Shown here: positions 55,702-63,531 of the stretch, piece by piece
How the letters are laid out: each line of letters starts with the position of its first letter
Position numbering within the stretch: the stretch's first letter is position 1
Assembly (NCBI RefSeq): GCF_000620705.1
Contig: NZ_KK211169.1
Span: 186,001 to 250,000, forward strand
From: Nocardioides sp. URHA0020
GTDB taxonomy: Bacteria; Actinomycetota; Actinomycetes; Propionibacteriales; Nocardioidaceae
DNA: 64,000 nt
Direction: 5' to 3'
Notes under the pieces: generated by a model
What the model was told of the DNA's origin: nothing
The model's database searches: none
Seen by the model: the letters and a program-made list of their open reading frames with translations, nothing else
Program-made: the position numbers and the translations under genes

Positions 55702-55730
55702 ATGCAAACGTTTACGCGCGTGCCCGTCAA
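55702..55730 (-). promoter_or_regulatory. Promoter of the sugar importer operon
   Basis: On the minus strand TTGACG (55730-55725) and TTGCAT (55707-55702) are 17 bases apart. The transcript would start near 55695, leaving about 66 bases of leader before the ATG at 55628. Three candidate control sites are placed around it. Confidence 0.65.
55703..55716. promoter_or_regulatory. Second LacI-type operator, overlapping the importer promoter
   Basis: TGCAAACGTTTACG contains the palindromic AAACGTTT core typical of many LacI/CcpA-family operators. It covers the -10 and part of the spacer of the predicted promoter. It differs from the GGGAGCGCTCCC-type sites, so a different LacI-family protein may bind it. 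Confidence 0.6.
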
Positions 55731-55749
55731 GCACCGCCGGTCACGATTC

Positions 55750-55765
55750 TGTAACGCAGGTCACA
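55750..55765. promoter_or_regulatory. Crp/GlxR-like site
   Basis: TGTAACGCAGGTCACA matches the Crp consensus TGTGA-N6-TCACA at 9 of 10 fixed bases. Its centre (55757.5) is about 62 bases upstream of the predicted transcript start, the classic position for activation by a Crp-family protein. It implies catabolite or energy-state control of the importer operon. Confidence 0.7.
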
Positions 55766-55771
55766 TTTCAA

Positions 55772-55785
55772 TGGGAACGCTCCCA
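55772..55785. promoter_or_regulatory. CebR-like operator upstream of the importer operon
   Basis: TGGGAACGCTCCCA matches 13 of 14 bases of the CebR consensus TGGGAGCGCTCCCA and repeats the core at 50752-50763. It ties the importer operon to the LacI-family repressor encoded 5 kb away. It lies 42 bases upstream of the -35, so repression from here may need looping or the second operator. Confidence 0.8.
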
Positions 55786-56003
55786 TTCCCGAATGATACC
55801 CACGTCACACCGGGTCGCGCCGCAGGATCTCCAGGTTTGTTTCCGGCAGATATCGCCGGTCTGCACCACTGGAGCCGCCGCGGACCATCCGGCGGTGGTC
55901 CGAGAACACCGCAGAACTTGCGGCTTCTGCTGTCCTCCGACGGTACCGCGTCGCCGGCCCGGGCTCGTCGTCGACGTGCTGGGCGGTCCTTCCCGGCGGG
56001 AGC
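55786..56003. other. Non-coding gap between RDD gene and importer control region
   Basis: This 218-base stretch lies after the RDD gene on the minus strand. It contains a GGACCA/TGGTCC hairpin near 55885-55905 that could terminate RDD transcription. Short open frames here lack family features and ribosome sites, and I see no gene. Confidence 0.5.
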
Positions 56004-56813
56004 TCATCGCCGGGCGGCAAGGCGCCGTCGGAGCTCCGCGTCCCGCGCGAGCCGCGCGCTGTCCCGGTCGCGGCGGGCCGCGACCACCGCAGCGAGGAAC
56101 GCCTCGGGCGGGGTGCCGGGCGGCGGGGGAGGCGCGACGTGCTCGCTCACCTGGGCGGCGAGCCGGGCCCCGATCGACGCGCGCGACGCGGGGTCGATCT
56201 GGTGGATCCGCCCGAGGAACTGGCGTACGGCGAGCGCGAGCCCGGTCGGCAGCGAGGCCAGGTCCGCCTGCGCCGCCCAGGTCGCCAGCGGGGGCGGCAT
56301 CGGCGTCGGCGGCGGGAGGGTGAGACGCACCCGGTCGCGGACGACGTACGTGCCCGCCGCGTAGTCGCCCAGCCGCTTGCCGCGCGGGCTGATCAGCGCG
56401 CAGAAGAACGCGGGCCCGCCGAAGAACAGGTAGATCTCGACCACGCCGACCAGCGCCCGCACGAAGGCGTGGTGGAACGAGATCGGTCCGGCGTCGTCAC
56501 GGACGGTGCGCAGCCCCAGCGCGAGCTTGCCCAGCGACTTGCCGCGCGTCAGCGTCTCGATCGCCGTCGGGAAGACGACCCACGACACGATGAGCGCGGC
56601 GAGCACCGCCACCGACAGCAGGGCGTCATCGGTCTGCAGAGCGGCGATCACCAGACCCAGGACCAGGGCGAGCAGGAGCGCGAAGACGACGATCACGTCG
56701 ATCAGCCCGGAGGCGATCCGGGCGCCGAGGCTGGCGGCCGGCAGGTCCAGCGCGACGGCCTCGCCGGTGACCAGGTCATCGGTGGTGAGCGTCGCGAACT
56801 CCGGGGTCGACAT
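56004..56813 (-). CDS. RDD family membrane protein
   Basis: A 269-residue protein. An amino-terminal cytosolic segment precedes the RDD domain (about 25-165) with G-A-R-I-A-S-G-L-I-D, a G-K-S-L-G-K-L motif after the second helix and a short hydrophobic hairpin near 118-140. The carboxy-terminal 100 residues are soluble, Pro- and Arg-rich. RDD proteins are of uncertain transport function. The ATG at 56813 is set by TAGGAT (minus strand, 56826-56821), seven bases upstream, shared with the divergent SpoIIM gene. The layout resembles Rv3695 beside Rv3694c of M. tuberculosis. Confidence 0.85.
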   Translation of the reverse strand: MSTPEFATLTTDDLVTGEAVALDLPAASLGARIASGLIDVIVVFALLLALVLGLVIAALQTDDALLSVAVLAALIVSWVVFPTAIETLTRGKSLGKLALGLRTVRDDAGPISFHHAFVRALVGVVEIYLFFGGPAFFCALISPRGKRLGDYAAGTYVVRDRVRLTLPPPTPMPPPLATWAAQADLASLPTGLALAVRQFLGRIHQIDPASRASIGARLAAQVSEHVAPPPPPGTPPEAFLAAVVAARRDRDSARLARDAELRRRLAARR

Positions 56814-56820
56814 CGCGATC

Positions 56821-56830
56821 ATCCTAGGAT
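56821..56830. promoter_or_regulatory. Palindromic shared -10 element driving two divergent leaderless genes
   Basis: ATCCTAGGAT is a perfect palindrome that reads TAGGAT on both strands. On the plus strand the hexamer ends six bases before the SpoIIM-family ATG (56837). On the minus strand it ends seven bases before the RDD ATG (56813). The 23-base gap therefore appears to be a single bidirectional promoter. Confidence 0.8.
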
Positions 56831-56836
56831 CACGCC

Positions 56837-57832
56837 ATGGATCTCGACGCGTACGTCGCGGCGCACGTCGCCGAGTGGCGGCGCCTCGAGGAGCTGGCGC
56901 GCCGCCGCCGGCTGTCGGGCCCCGAGTCCGACGAGCTGGTCGAGCGCTACCAGCAGGTCGCCACCCACCTGTCGGTCGTCCGTACGTCGGCCCCCGACGG
57001 CAGCCTGGTGGCCTACCTGTCGATCGTGCTCTCGCGCGCCCGCAACCGGGCGAGCGGCAGCCGCACCAGCACGTGGCGCGGCGTCCAGCGCTTCTTCGTC
57101 GACCGGTTCCCCGCAGCGCTCTACCGCCTGCGCTGGTGGTGGATGGGGACGCTGGCGGGCAACGTCGTCGTCACCGGCGTGATGATGCTCTGGCTGCTCG
57201 GCCACCCCGACGTCGAGCAGAGCCTGCTCTCGCCCCAGCAGGTTGACCAGCTCGTCGACAACGACTTCGAGGGCTACTACAGCGAGTACGCCGCCAGCCA
57301 CTTCGCCGCGCAGGTCTGGGTCAACAACGCCTGGGTCGCCGGCCTGTGCATCGCCCTCGGCGTGCTCGGCGTGCCCGTGATCTACCTGCTCTTCCAGAAC
57401 ATCGCGAACCTCGCGATCATCGGCTCGATCATGATCCGCCACGACCACGGTGCGCACTTCTGGGGCCTGATCCTCCCGCACGGGCTGCTCGAGCTCACCG
57501 CGGTCTTCGTCGCGGGCGGCACCGGGCTCAAGCTCTTCTGGTCGTGGGTGGAGCCTCGGGAGCTGACCCGCACCCAGTCCCTCGCCCGCGAGGGCCGCAC
57601 GGCCGGCGCCGTGGCGCTCGGCCTGGTCGCCGTGCTCCTGGTCAGCGGCATCATCGAGGCGTTCGTGACGCCGTCGCCACTGCCCACCTGGGCCCGGGTC
57701 GGCATCGGCATCGTGGCCGAGGCGGCCTTCTTCGGCTACGTCTTCGTGCTCGGCCGCGACGCATACCGCCGCGGCCAGACCGGTGACCTGGACGCCGCGC
57801 TCCTGGAGGACCGCGTGGCGACCCAGGCGTGA
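56837..57832 (+). CDS. SpoIIM (stage II sporulation protein M) family membrane protein
   Basis: A 331-residue protein. A helical cytosolic amino-terminal region (about 1-95) contains the Y-Q-x-V-x-x-H-L pattern. A DUF95/SpoIIM membrane domain (about 100-315) follows with roughly five helices, including the F-x-N-N segment (W-V-N-N-A-W) and H-G-L-L-E-L near 215. In Bacillus SpoIIM acts with peptidoglycan hydrolases in engulfment; in actinobacteria the homologue clusters with RDD, DUF58 and MoxR genes. A wall-related role is inferred only. Confidence 0.9.
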   Translation: MDLDAYVAAHVAEWRRLEELARRRRLSGPESDELVERYQQVATHLSVVRTSAPDGSLVAYLSIVLSRARNRASGSRTSTWRGVQRFFVDRFPAALYRLRWWWMGTLAGNVVVTGVMMLWLLGHPDVEQSLLSPQQVDQLVDNDFEGYYSEYAASHFAAQVWVNNAWVAGLCIALGVLGVPVIYLLFQNIANLAIIGSIMIRHDHGAHFWGLILPHGLLELTAVFVAGGTGLKLFWSWVEPRELTRTQSLAREGRTAGAVALGLVAVLLVSGIIEAFVTPSPLPTWARVGIGIVAEAAFFGYVFVLGRDAYRRGQTGDLDAALLEDRVATQA

Positions 57833-57869
57833 CGGTCCTCGGGGCCGAGGCCGAGGTCGCCCCGCCTCC

Positions 57870-59156
57870 TCAGAGGAGACCGCGCGCCTTCAGCCCGAGG
57901 TAGTGGTCGGCGAGCGCCGGTGGCAGGTCGTCGGCGTCCACGACGTCGACACCGAGCGCGCGGAGCAGCCCGGCGGTGTGTCGTCGCCGACCGATCACCT
58001 GCTCCGCCGCGGCCGCGTCGTAGACCTCGTCCAGGCTCTGCCGGGCGTCGGTGAGCTGCTCGAGCTCCGGGTCCCGCACCGACGCGAGCACGACGCGGTG
58101 GTGCCGGGTCAGCGCGGCCAGCACGGGCAACAGCCCCTCCTCGACCGCCGAGGGCTCCAGCGGGGTCAGCAGCACGACGAGTGCGCGCTGTCGTCCGAAC
58201 CCGTTGACCGCACCCGCCAGCGCTCCCCAGTCGGCCTCCGCGATCACCGGGTCGAGGTCGGCCATCACCTGCTGGAGACGGGCCGCGATGTCACGGTTGC
58301 CCGAGAAGCGCTGCCGGCTGCGGACCCGGCGGTCCCCGGCGACGAAGTCGACCCGGTCACCGGCCCGCGTCGCGAGCGAGGCCAGCAGCAGGGTGGCATC
58401 CATCGCGGAGTCGAGACGGGGGACGTCGCCGACCCGGCCAGCCGACGTGCGCGAGGTGTCCAGCACCAGCACGACGCGCCGGTCCCGCTCGGGCTGCCAG
58501 GTGCGGACGACGACGTTGCGGCTGCGCGCGCTGGCCCGCCAGTCGATCGAGCGCACGTCGTCGCCCTGGACGTACTCCCGCAGCGAGTCGAACTCCGTGC
58601 CCTGACCGCGGACCCGGATGGCAGCCCGGCCGTCGAGGTCGCGCAGCCGGGCCAGCCTGCTCGGCAGGTGCTTGCGCGAGTCGAAGGGCGGTAGTGCGCG
58701 CACGGTGCCCTCGACCTGCCGGGTGCGCTGGCGCGACGCCAGCCGGAGCGGCCCGCTGAGGCGCACGGTCACGCCGACGGCGCGCAGGTCGCCGCGTCGC
58801 CGGGGCAGCAGCGCAGTGCCGAGCACGACCCGGTCGCCCGGGGCGAGCGAGATCCGGTGCCGGTTGCCCGTGGCGCCGGCGGTCGGCTGCCACGCGTCCC
58901 GTACGACGCCGCGCAGCCGCCGACGCGAGCCCGTGGTCGCCAGGAGCGACGTCGTCGTCGGCTCGCCCAGCCGGACCGTCGCTCCCGCCGACCGCTCGAG
59001 GACGAGGGCGGACGGCGTCGGCGCCAGCAGCAGGTCGACGCCGACGAGCAGCAGGACGGCGAGCACCCAGAGCCACATCGTGCCCATCTCCGGGCGCAGC
59101 GCGACCGCCACCACTCCCAGCAGGAGCAGCAGCGGGACGCGTCCGGAGATCGACAT
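57870..59156 (-). CDS. DUF58 domain protein
   Basis: A 428-residue protein. Two amino-terminal membrane helices (about 5-42) precede an immunoglobulin-like region and a carboxy-terminal von Willebrand A-like domain with the DUF58 signature E-Y-V-Q-G-D-D-V-R-S-I-D-W, and D-T-S-R-T-S as a degenerate metal-site motif. DUF58 proteins are standard partners of MoxR AAA+ ATPases, acting as adaptor or client in complex assembly. The MoxR gene lies six bases upstream on the same strand. Confidence 0.93.
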   Translation of the reverse strand: MSISGRVPLLLLLGVVAVALRPEMGTMWLWVLAVLLLVGVDLLLAPTPSALVLERSAGATVRLGEPTTTSLLATTGSRRRLRGVVRDAWQPTAGATGNRHRISLAPGDRVVLGTALLPRRRGDLRAVGVTVRLSGPLRLASRQRTRQVEGTVRALPPFDSRKHLPSRLARLRDLDGRAAIRVRGQGTEFDSLREYVQGDDVRSIDWRASARSRNVVVRTWQPERDRRVVLVLDTSRTSAGRVGDVPRLDSAMDATLLLASLATRAGDRVDFVAGDRRVRSRQRFSGNRDIAARLQQVMADLDPVIAEADWGALAGAVNGFGRQRALVVLLTPLEPSAVEEGLLPVLAALTRHHRVVLASVRDPELEQLTDARQSLDEVYDAAAAEQVIGRRRHTAGLLRALGVDVVDADDLPPALADHYLGLKARGLL

Positions 59157-59162
59157 CGCGAC

Positions 59163-60140
59163 CTACCGGGGGACCGGCACCGAGCCGAGCGCGGAGGCCA
59201 GCACCTGCGCGACCTCCACGCCCTCGAGCTCGGCCTCGGGCCGCAGGCCCAGCCGGTGCACCAGCGTCGCGTGGGCCAGCGCCTTGACGTCGTCCGGGGT
59301 CACGAAGTCGCGACCGCTCAGCCACGCCCAGGCCCGGGCCGATCGCAGCAGGGCGGTCGCGCCCCGGGGGCTGACGCCCAGGCTCAGCGACGGCGACTCC
59401 CGGGTCGCCCGGGCGATGTCGACGATGTAGCCGGCCACCTCCGGGCTGACCTGCACCTGTCCGACGGCCGCTCGGCCGGCGGCGACGTCCGCCGCCCCGG
59501 CCACCGGCCGGACACCGGCACCCGCGACGTCGCGCGGGTCGAACCCGGCCGCGTGCCGACGCAGGATCTCGAGCTCCGCGTTGCGGTCCGGGATCGGCAG
59601 CACGACCTTGAGCAGGAACCGGTCGAGCTGGGCCTCGGGGAGCGGATAGGTGCCCTCGTACTCGACGGGGTTCTGCGTGGCCGCCACGAGGAAGGGCTGC
59701 GGCAGCGGTCGCGAGACGCCGTCCACCGAGACCTGTCCCTCCTCCATCGCCTCCAGCAGCGCCGACTGGGTCTTGGGTGGCGTCCGGTTGATCTCGTCGG
59801 CCAGCAGCAGGCTGGTGAAGATCGGGCCCTCGCGGAAGCTGAGCTCGCCCTGGCGGCTGTCGATGACCATCGAGCCGGTGATGTCGCCGGGCATCAGGTC
59901 GGGCGTGAACTGAACCCGTCGGGTGTCCACCGACAGGGCTCCGGCCAGGGTGCGCACGAGCAGCGTCTTGGCGACGCCGGGGACGCCCTCCATCAGCACG
60001 TGGCCGCCGCACAGCAGGGCGACGAGCAGGCCGGAGACCGCGGCGTCCTGCCCGACGACGGCCTTCGCGACCTCGCTGCGGACGGCGGCGAGGCGCTCGC
60101 GCGCCTCCTGCCCGCTGATGGGTTCGGTGGTCTCGGTCAT
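59163..60140 (-). CDS. MoxR-family AAA+ ATPase
   Basis: A 325-residue ATPase. Walker A is G-V-P-G-V-A-K-T near residues 52-59, Walker B L-L-L-A-D-E-I-N-R near 107-115, sensor 1 A-T-Q-N-P and the arginine finger region R-F. MoxR proteins act as chaperones that insert cofactors or mature complexes together with VWA/DUF58 partners. Its ATG overlaps the stop of the DUF4350 gene (ATGA), so the cluster is translationally coupled. Gene order matches the Rv3691-moxR2-Rv3693 arrangement. Confidence 0.95.
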   Translation of the reverse strand: MTETTEPISGQEARERLAAVRSEVAKAVVGQDAAVSGLLVALLCGGHVLMEGVPGVAKTLLVRTLAGALSVDTRRVQFTPDLMPGDITGSMVIDSRQGELSFREGPIFTSLLLADEINRTPPKTQSALLEAMEEGQVSVDGVSRPLPQPFLVAATQNPVEYEGTYPLPEAQLDRFLLKVVLPIPDRNAELEILRRHAAGFDPRDVAGAGVRPVAGAADVAAGRAAVGQVQVSPEVAGYIVDIARATRESPSLSLGVSPRGATALLRSARAWAWLSGRDFVTPDDVKALAHATLVHRLGLRPEAELEGVEVAQVLASALGSVPVPR

Positions 60141-61282
60141 GGGCGGCGTACCTCTCTGTCGAGCTCGGCCAGCTGGTCGGCCAGGGTGATCAGGTCGTGG
60201 TCGGTGGCGGGGGCCGCGGCGTGGGGACCCAGCAGGGCGTCGATCTCGGCGACGGGTCGCCCGGTGTGACGTGCCACGTCGCGGACCAGGGTGTCCGCGT
60301 CGGGGGAGGAGCCCGAGCGCAGTCGCTCGGCGGCGCGCACCCGAGCCGCCGAGCGCAGCACGGCGGCGGCGTGGCCACGGTCGCCGGCCTTGCGGTAGAG
60401 GCGGCCGCGGCTCCGGGTCGTCTCGATCGCCTTCACGGTCACCGGCAGCGGCTCGATCGCCAGCGCGCCGAGCCGGCGGGCCCGCCACACCAGCAGCGCG
60501 ATCGTCGCGAGCGCGACCAGCCAGAGCGACGGGCGCAGCCAGTCGGGCAGCAGCGTCGTCAGGCTGACCCCGTCGTCGCCCCGCAGGTCGGCGAGCGACG
60601 GGACGTACCAGACCAGCCGGTCCGACCCGCCCAGCAGACGCAGCGCGACGGCCGCGTTGTCGGCCCGCAGCACCTGGTCGTTGCTCAGCGCAGCGCCGGC
60701 GCCGAAGAGCTGGAGGCCGGGCCGGGGCGCCACGAGCAGCGAGCCGTCCTGGGTCCGGAAGCACCCGTCGTCCACCGGGAAGATGAGGGCTTGGTCGACG
60801 GCGACCGAGAGCCCGGCGTACGACGCGTCGTCGCATCGGGCCCCGACCGGGTCGGCGACCTGTGCAGCGGACGGGAGCGTGTCGACGCCGAGTGCGTCCA
60901 CCGGGCCGGGCGCCGGGTCGATGACCACGAGGCGCCCGTCCGCGGCGTGCTCGACCATCCGGTCCGTGGTGCTCCGGCCGAGCTGCCCGGTGGAGGTCAC
61001 GACCACGGTCGTGTCGGCGTCGACCGCGGTGTCCTCCAGCGCGTCGGCGCTGCGCACCACGATCACGTCCACCCCCTGCTCCTCCAGCACCCGCACGACC
61101 GCCCGGGCGCCGTACGGTCCGGCGCCGCTGGGCTCGAGATCGCCGTCGAGGCCCGCGCCGTCCCGCCCGGTCAGGAGGACCGAGGTCACCACGGCGGCCA
61201 CCAGCCCGACCACGACCAGCAGGGCGGAGCGGCTCGGGAGCCGTCTCCCCGTCCGCTCCGGGGCGGCCGCCGGGGCGCTCAC
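60137..61282 (-). CDS. DUF4350 domain membrane protein
   Basis: A 381-residue protein. A first membrane helix (about 20-40), an extracytoplasmic DUF4350 domain (about 45-255, with G-A-R-A-V-V-R-V-L-E-E-Q-G near its start), a second helix (about 263-283) and a cytosolic tail make up the chain. The DUF4350 fold resembles a glutamine-amidotransferase-like or VWA-like module, but catalytic residues are not evident. The GTG start overlaps the stop of the upstream gene (GTGA). It is part of the MoxR operon. Confidence 0.87.
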   Translation of the reverse strand: MSAPAAAPERTGRRLPSRSALLVVVGLVAAVVTSVLLTGRDGAGLDGDLEPSGAGPYGARAVVRVLEEQGVDVIVVRSADALEDTAVDADTTVVVTSTGQLGRSTTDRMVEHAADGRLVVIDPAPGPVDALGVDTLPSAAQVADPVGARCDDASYAGLSVAVDQALIFPVDDGCFRTQDGSLLVAPRPGLQLFGAGAALSNDQVLRADNAAVALRLLGGSDRLVWYVPSLADLRGDDGVSLTTLLPDWLRPSLWLVALATIALLVWRARRLGALAIEPLPVTVKAIETTRSRGRLYRKAGDRGHAAAVLRSAARVRAAERLRSGSSPDADTLVRDVARHTGRPVAEIDALLGPHAAAPATDHDLITLADQLAELDREVRRP

Positions 61283-61902
61283 CGACGACCCGCCAGGGCG
61301 TCGTCGAGCGCCAGCACGTCGGCGGCCTGGTCGTGGGTGGCGGGACGGTCGCCGTACCTGACCGCGTCGAAGAGCGCTGCGCTGCCGGCCACCCGTCCGC
61401 GTTGTCCCGGGTACGTCGTCGCGAGGGCGCCCGCCACCTCGTGCGCGGTGGCGCCGGGCCGGTCGTCGAGCCAGCCGCGCTCGACCTGGCGGACGGTGAG
61501 AGCACGGAAGCCGTCGACCAGGGCCTCGGCGTTGCGCCCGTCCGCGAGGGCGCGCTCGGCCCTCGCGCGCAGCTCGGCGGCCGTGAGGCTGCTGTCGTCC
61601 ACGACGGCGCCGGGACGGCCGGCGGCGCGCGGCGTACGGCGTGCTCGCGACAGCAGCCACGCCAGGGCGAGCCCGAGCAGCAGGAAGGCGACGATCGCCG
61701 CGAAGGTGGAGAGCGGCGGGGCGCCTCGGGCCCCGTCGAGCAGGCCGTTGAGCGTCCGGTCGAGCCAGTCGAGCGTCACGTCGAACGGGTTGCGGTCGTG
61801 GTAGTCCGGGTGCGCCAGCTCGCGACGCAGCAGCGACCGTGCCTCGTCCCCGGAGGGGTCGAGCGGTGGCTCCATGGCCAGCGCCCGCAGCAGGGTGCTC
61901 AC
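61279..61902 (-). CDS. DUF4129 domain membrane protein
   Basis: A 207-residue protein. A short amino-terminal helical segment with P-D-Y-H-D-R-N-P is followed by one membrane helix (about 70-90) and a cytosolic DUF4129 domain (about 105-207) with E-A-L-V-D-G-F-R-A-L and T-A-H-E-V-A. It is a regular member of MoxR/DUF58 operons with unknown function. The GTG at 61902 overlaps the preceding stop (GTGA), supporting coupling. Confidence 0.87.
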   Translation of the reverse strand: MSTLLRALAMEPPLDPSGDEARSLLRRELAHPDYHDRNPFDVTLDWLDRTLNGLLDGARGAPPLSTFAAIVAFLLLGLALAWLLSRARRTPRAAGRPGAVVDDSSLTAAELRARAERALADGRNAEALVDGFRALTVRQVERGWLDDRPGATAHEVAGALATTYPGQRGRVAGSAALFDAVRYGDRPATHDQAADVLALDDALAGRR

Positions 61903-62999
61903 GACGCGGTGATCCCCGCCCGCGTCATCAGCTCGACGTCGTACGCCTCCTTGCGCATCCGCTGGTCGAGGTACTGCACCGAGGTCACCGCCGCGGTGAA
62001 GGGCGCGACGAACGCGGTCGAGAGCACCGTGCCGATCGCGTTGACCACGACCAGCACGAGCACCGCGGTGCCCGGGTCGGAGATCGCGAGGCTCGACACC
62101 GGAGCGAGGATGGCGAACGGGACCGTGATGATCTGGGCGGCGACCGCGGTGACGATCACCGTGAGGAGGGCGATGCCGAAGGTGCGCCAGAACTGCCGCC
62201 GCGTCAGCCGGTAGCCGCGTCCGATGGCCGCGAGGATGCCGATCCGCTCGATGGCCAGGGCCGCGACGGGGAGGTAGGTCACCCGGATCCACAGCCACCA
62301 GGTGAGGGCGACGACGCCTGGGAGGGTGACCACGAACCAGATCAGCGGAGCGACCCAGGACCCGGCCCACCAGATCACCAGCACCGACGCGGCGGCGTAG
62401 GCCCCGAGCTCCACGATCCAGATCAGGCCGACGAGCAGCGTGAGACCGACGAGCCGCCACCGCGAGCCCCGGGTCGCGGCCCAGGCCTCGCCCAGGCTGA
62501 GCCGACGACCGATCGCCGCGGCGGCCGTGACCTGGGCGATCATCCCGGTGACGAAGATCAGTCCGACGTACTGCAGCACCGAGCCGATGATCGTCGTGCC
62601 GTAGACGGCGGCGATCCCGAGCAGGTCGGCGTCGTCGCCGGACGCGTCGTCGGAGAGGTCCAGCACCAGGGTGAGCACGGCGGTGACGACCACCGGGATC
62701 GCCATCGCGACGCTGGCCACGATGACCGCCGAGCCGACGGTGGCCTTGGGGTTGAACCGGATGATGCGGAAGGCCGCGTCGTAGATGTCACCGAGCCCGA
62801 GCGGTCGCAGCGGCATCGCGCCCGGCCGGTGCGCGGCCCCCAGCATCCCGGGCGCCCACTGCGGAGCCGGAGCGACGGGCGGGTGGCCGGACGGTGGGCC
62901 CCACTGCTGCGACGGCGGAGGGGGCGGTGCGGTCCAGCCGGGTGGGGGCGGCTCCACGGCGCCGCCACCGGGCGGCGGGTACGACTCGCTGCCCGACAT
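61899..62999 (-). CDS. Polytopic membrane protein with Pro-rich amino terminus (MoxR cluster)
   Basis: A 366-residue membrane protein. About 65 cytosolic residues rich in Pro and Gly lead into six or more helices (about 85-345), with amphipathic segments such as L-G-D-I-Y-D-A-A-F-R-I-I. It resembles membrane domains annotated beside glycerophosphodiester phosphodiesterases, but no catalytic domain is present. CAGGAT (minus strand, 63006-63011) is six bases from the ATG at 62999, which is therefore chosen and marks the start of this operon. Function is unknown. Confidence 0.8.
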   Translation of the reverse strand: MSGSESYPPPGGGAVEPPPPGWTAPPPPPSQQWGPPSGHPPVAPAPQWAPGMLGAAHRPGAMPLRPLGLGDIYDAAFRIIRFNPKATVGSAVIVASVAMAIPVVVTAVLTLVLDLSDDASGDDADLLGIAAVYGTTIIGSVLQYVGLIFVTGMIAQVTAAAAIGRRLSLGEAWAATRGSRWRLVGLTLLVGLIWIVELGAYAAASVLVIWWAGSWVAPLIWFVVTLPGVVALTWWLWIRVTYLPVAALAIERIGILAAIGRGYRLTRRQFWRTFGIALLTVIVTAVAAQIITVPFAILAPVSSLAISDPGTAVLVLVVVNAIGTVLSTAFVAPFTAAVTSVQYLDQRMRKEAYDVELMTRAGITAS

Positions 63000-63027
63000 G
63001 GGCACATCCTGTCAGCCCCGGGGATGC

Positions 63028-63531
63028 TTAGTGCCCGGTCTGCTGCGGTACGGCGTGGCTCGGCAGCTCGCACACGGAGTCGAGCCCGAGCACGTGGTTG
63101 AGCCGGCCGAAGGCGAGCCAGGACCCGAGGCACATCGAGATCTCGACGATCTCCCGGTCGGAGTAGTGCGCCTTCATCCGGGTCCAGAAGCCGTCGTCCA
63201 GCCCGTGGTGGTCGAGGGCGTAGCGCTCGGCGTACTCCGCCGCGAGTCGGGTGCGGTCGTTTAGGTCCGGGGTCGTGCGCCACTCGGTGACGGCGTCGGC
63301 GAACGTGGCCTCGACCGTGGTGCCGTCGCGCTCGGTGCGCCAGTCCTGGCAGAAGAGGCACCCGTTGATCTGCGCGACCCGCAGCCGGGCGGCCTCGAAC
63401 TCCCGCAGCCCGAGGGTGGTGTGCTCGTAGACGGCGGCGGCGAACGTCGAGGCAGCGACCCCGATGCCGGGCACCATCTCGCCCCAGACGTAGTAGAGGG
63501 GGTCCTTGTCCTCGGGCAGGTCGATGATCAC
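63028..63531 (-). CDS. Carboxymuconolactone decarboxylase family (AhpD-like) protein
   Basis: A 167-residue all-helical protein with the AhpD-type redox motif C58-L-F-C61 followed by Q-D-W-R, and a distal Glu/His pattern. Proteins of this group reduce peroxides via disulfide exchange or act as decarboxylases; the CxxC favours the former. Its ATG overlaps the stop of the upstream reductase-like gene (ATGA). Confidence 0.87.
   Translation of the reverse strand: MIIDLPEDKDPLYYVWGEMVPGIGVAASTFAAAVYEHTTLGLREFEAARLRVAQINGCLFCQDWRTERDGTTVEATFADAVTEWRTTPDLNDRTRLAAEYAERYALDHHGLDDGFWTRMKAHYSDREIVEISMCLGSWLAFGRLNHVLGLDSVCELPSHAVPQQTGH

Noticed and set aside
55786-56003. Small genes in the gap upstream of the importer
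   Set aside because: Open frames there overlap hairpins and show no start signals or family features.
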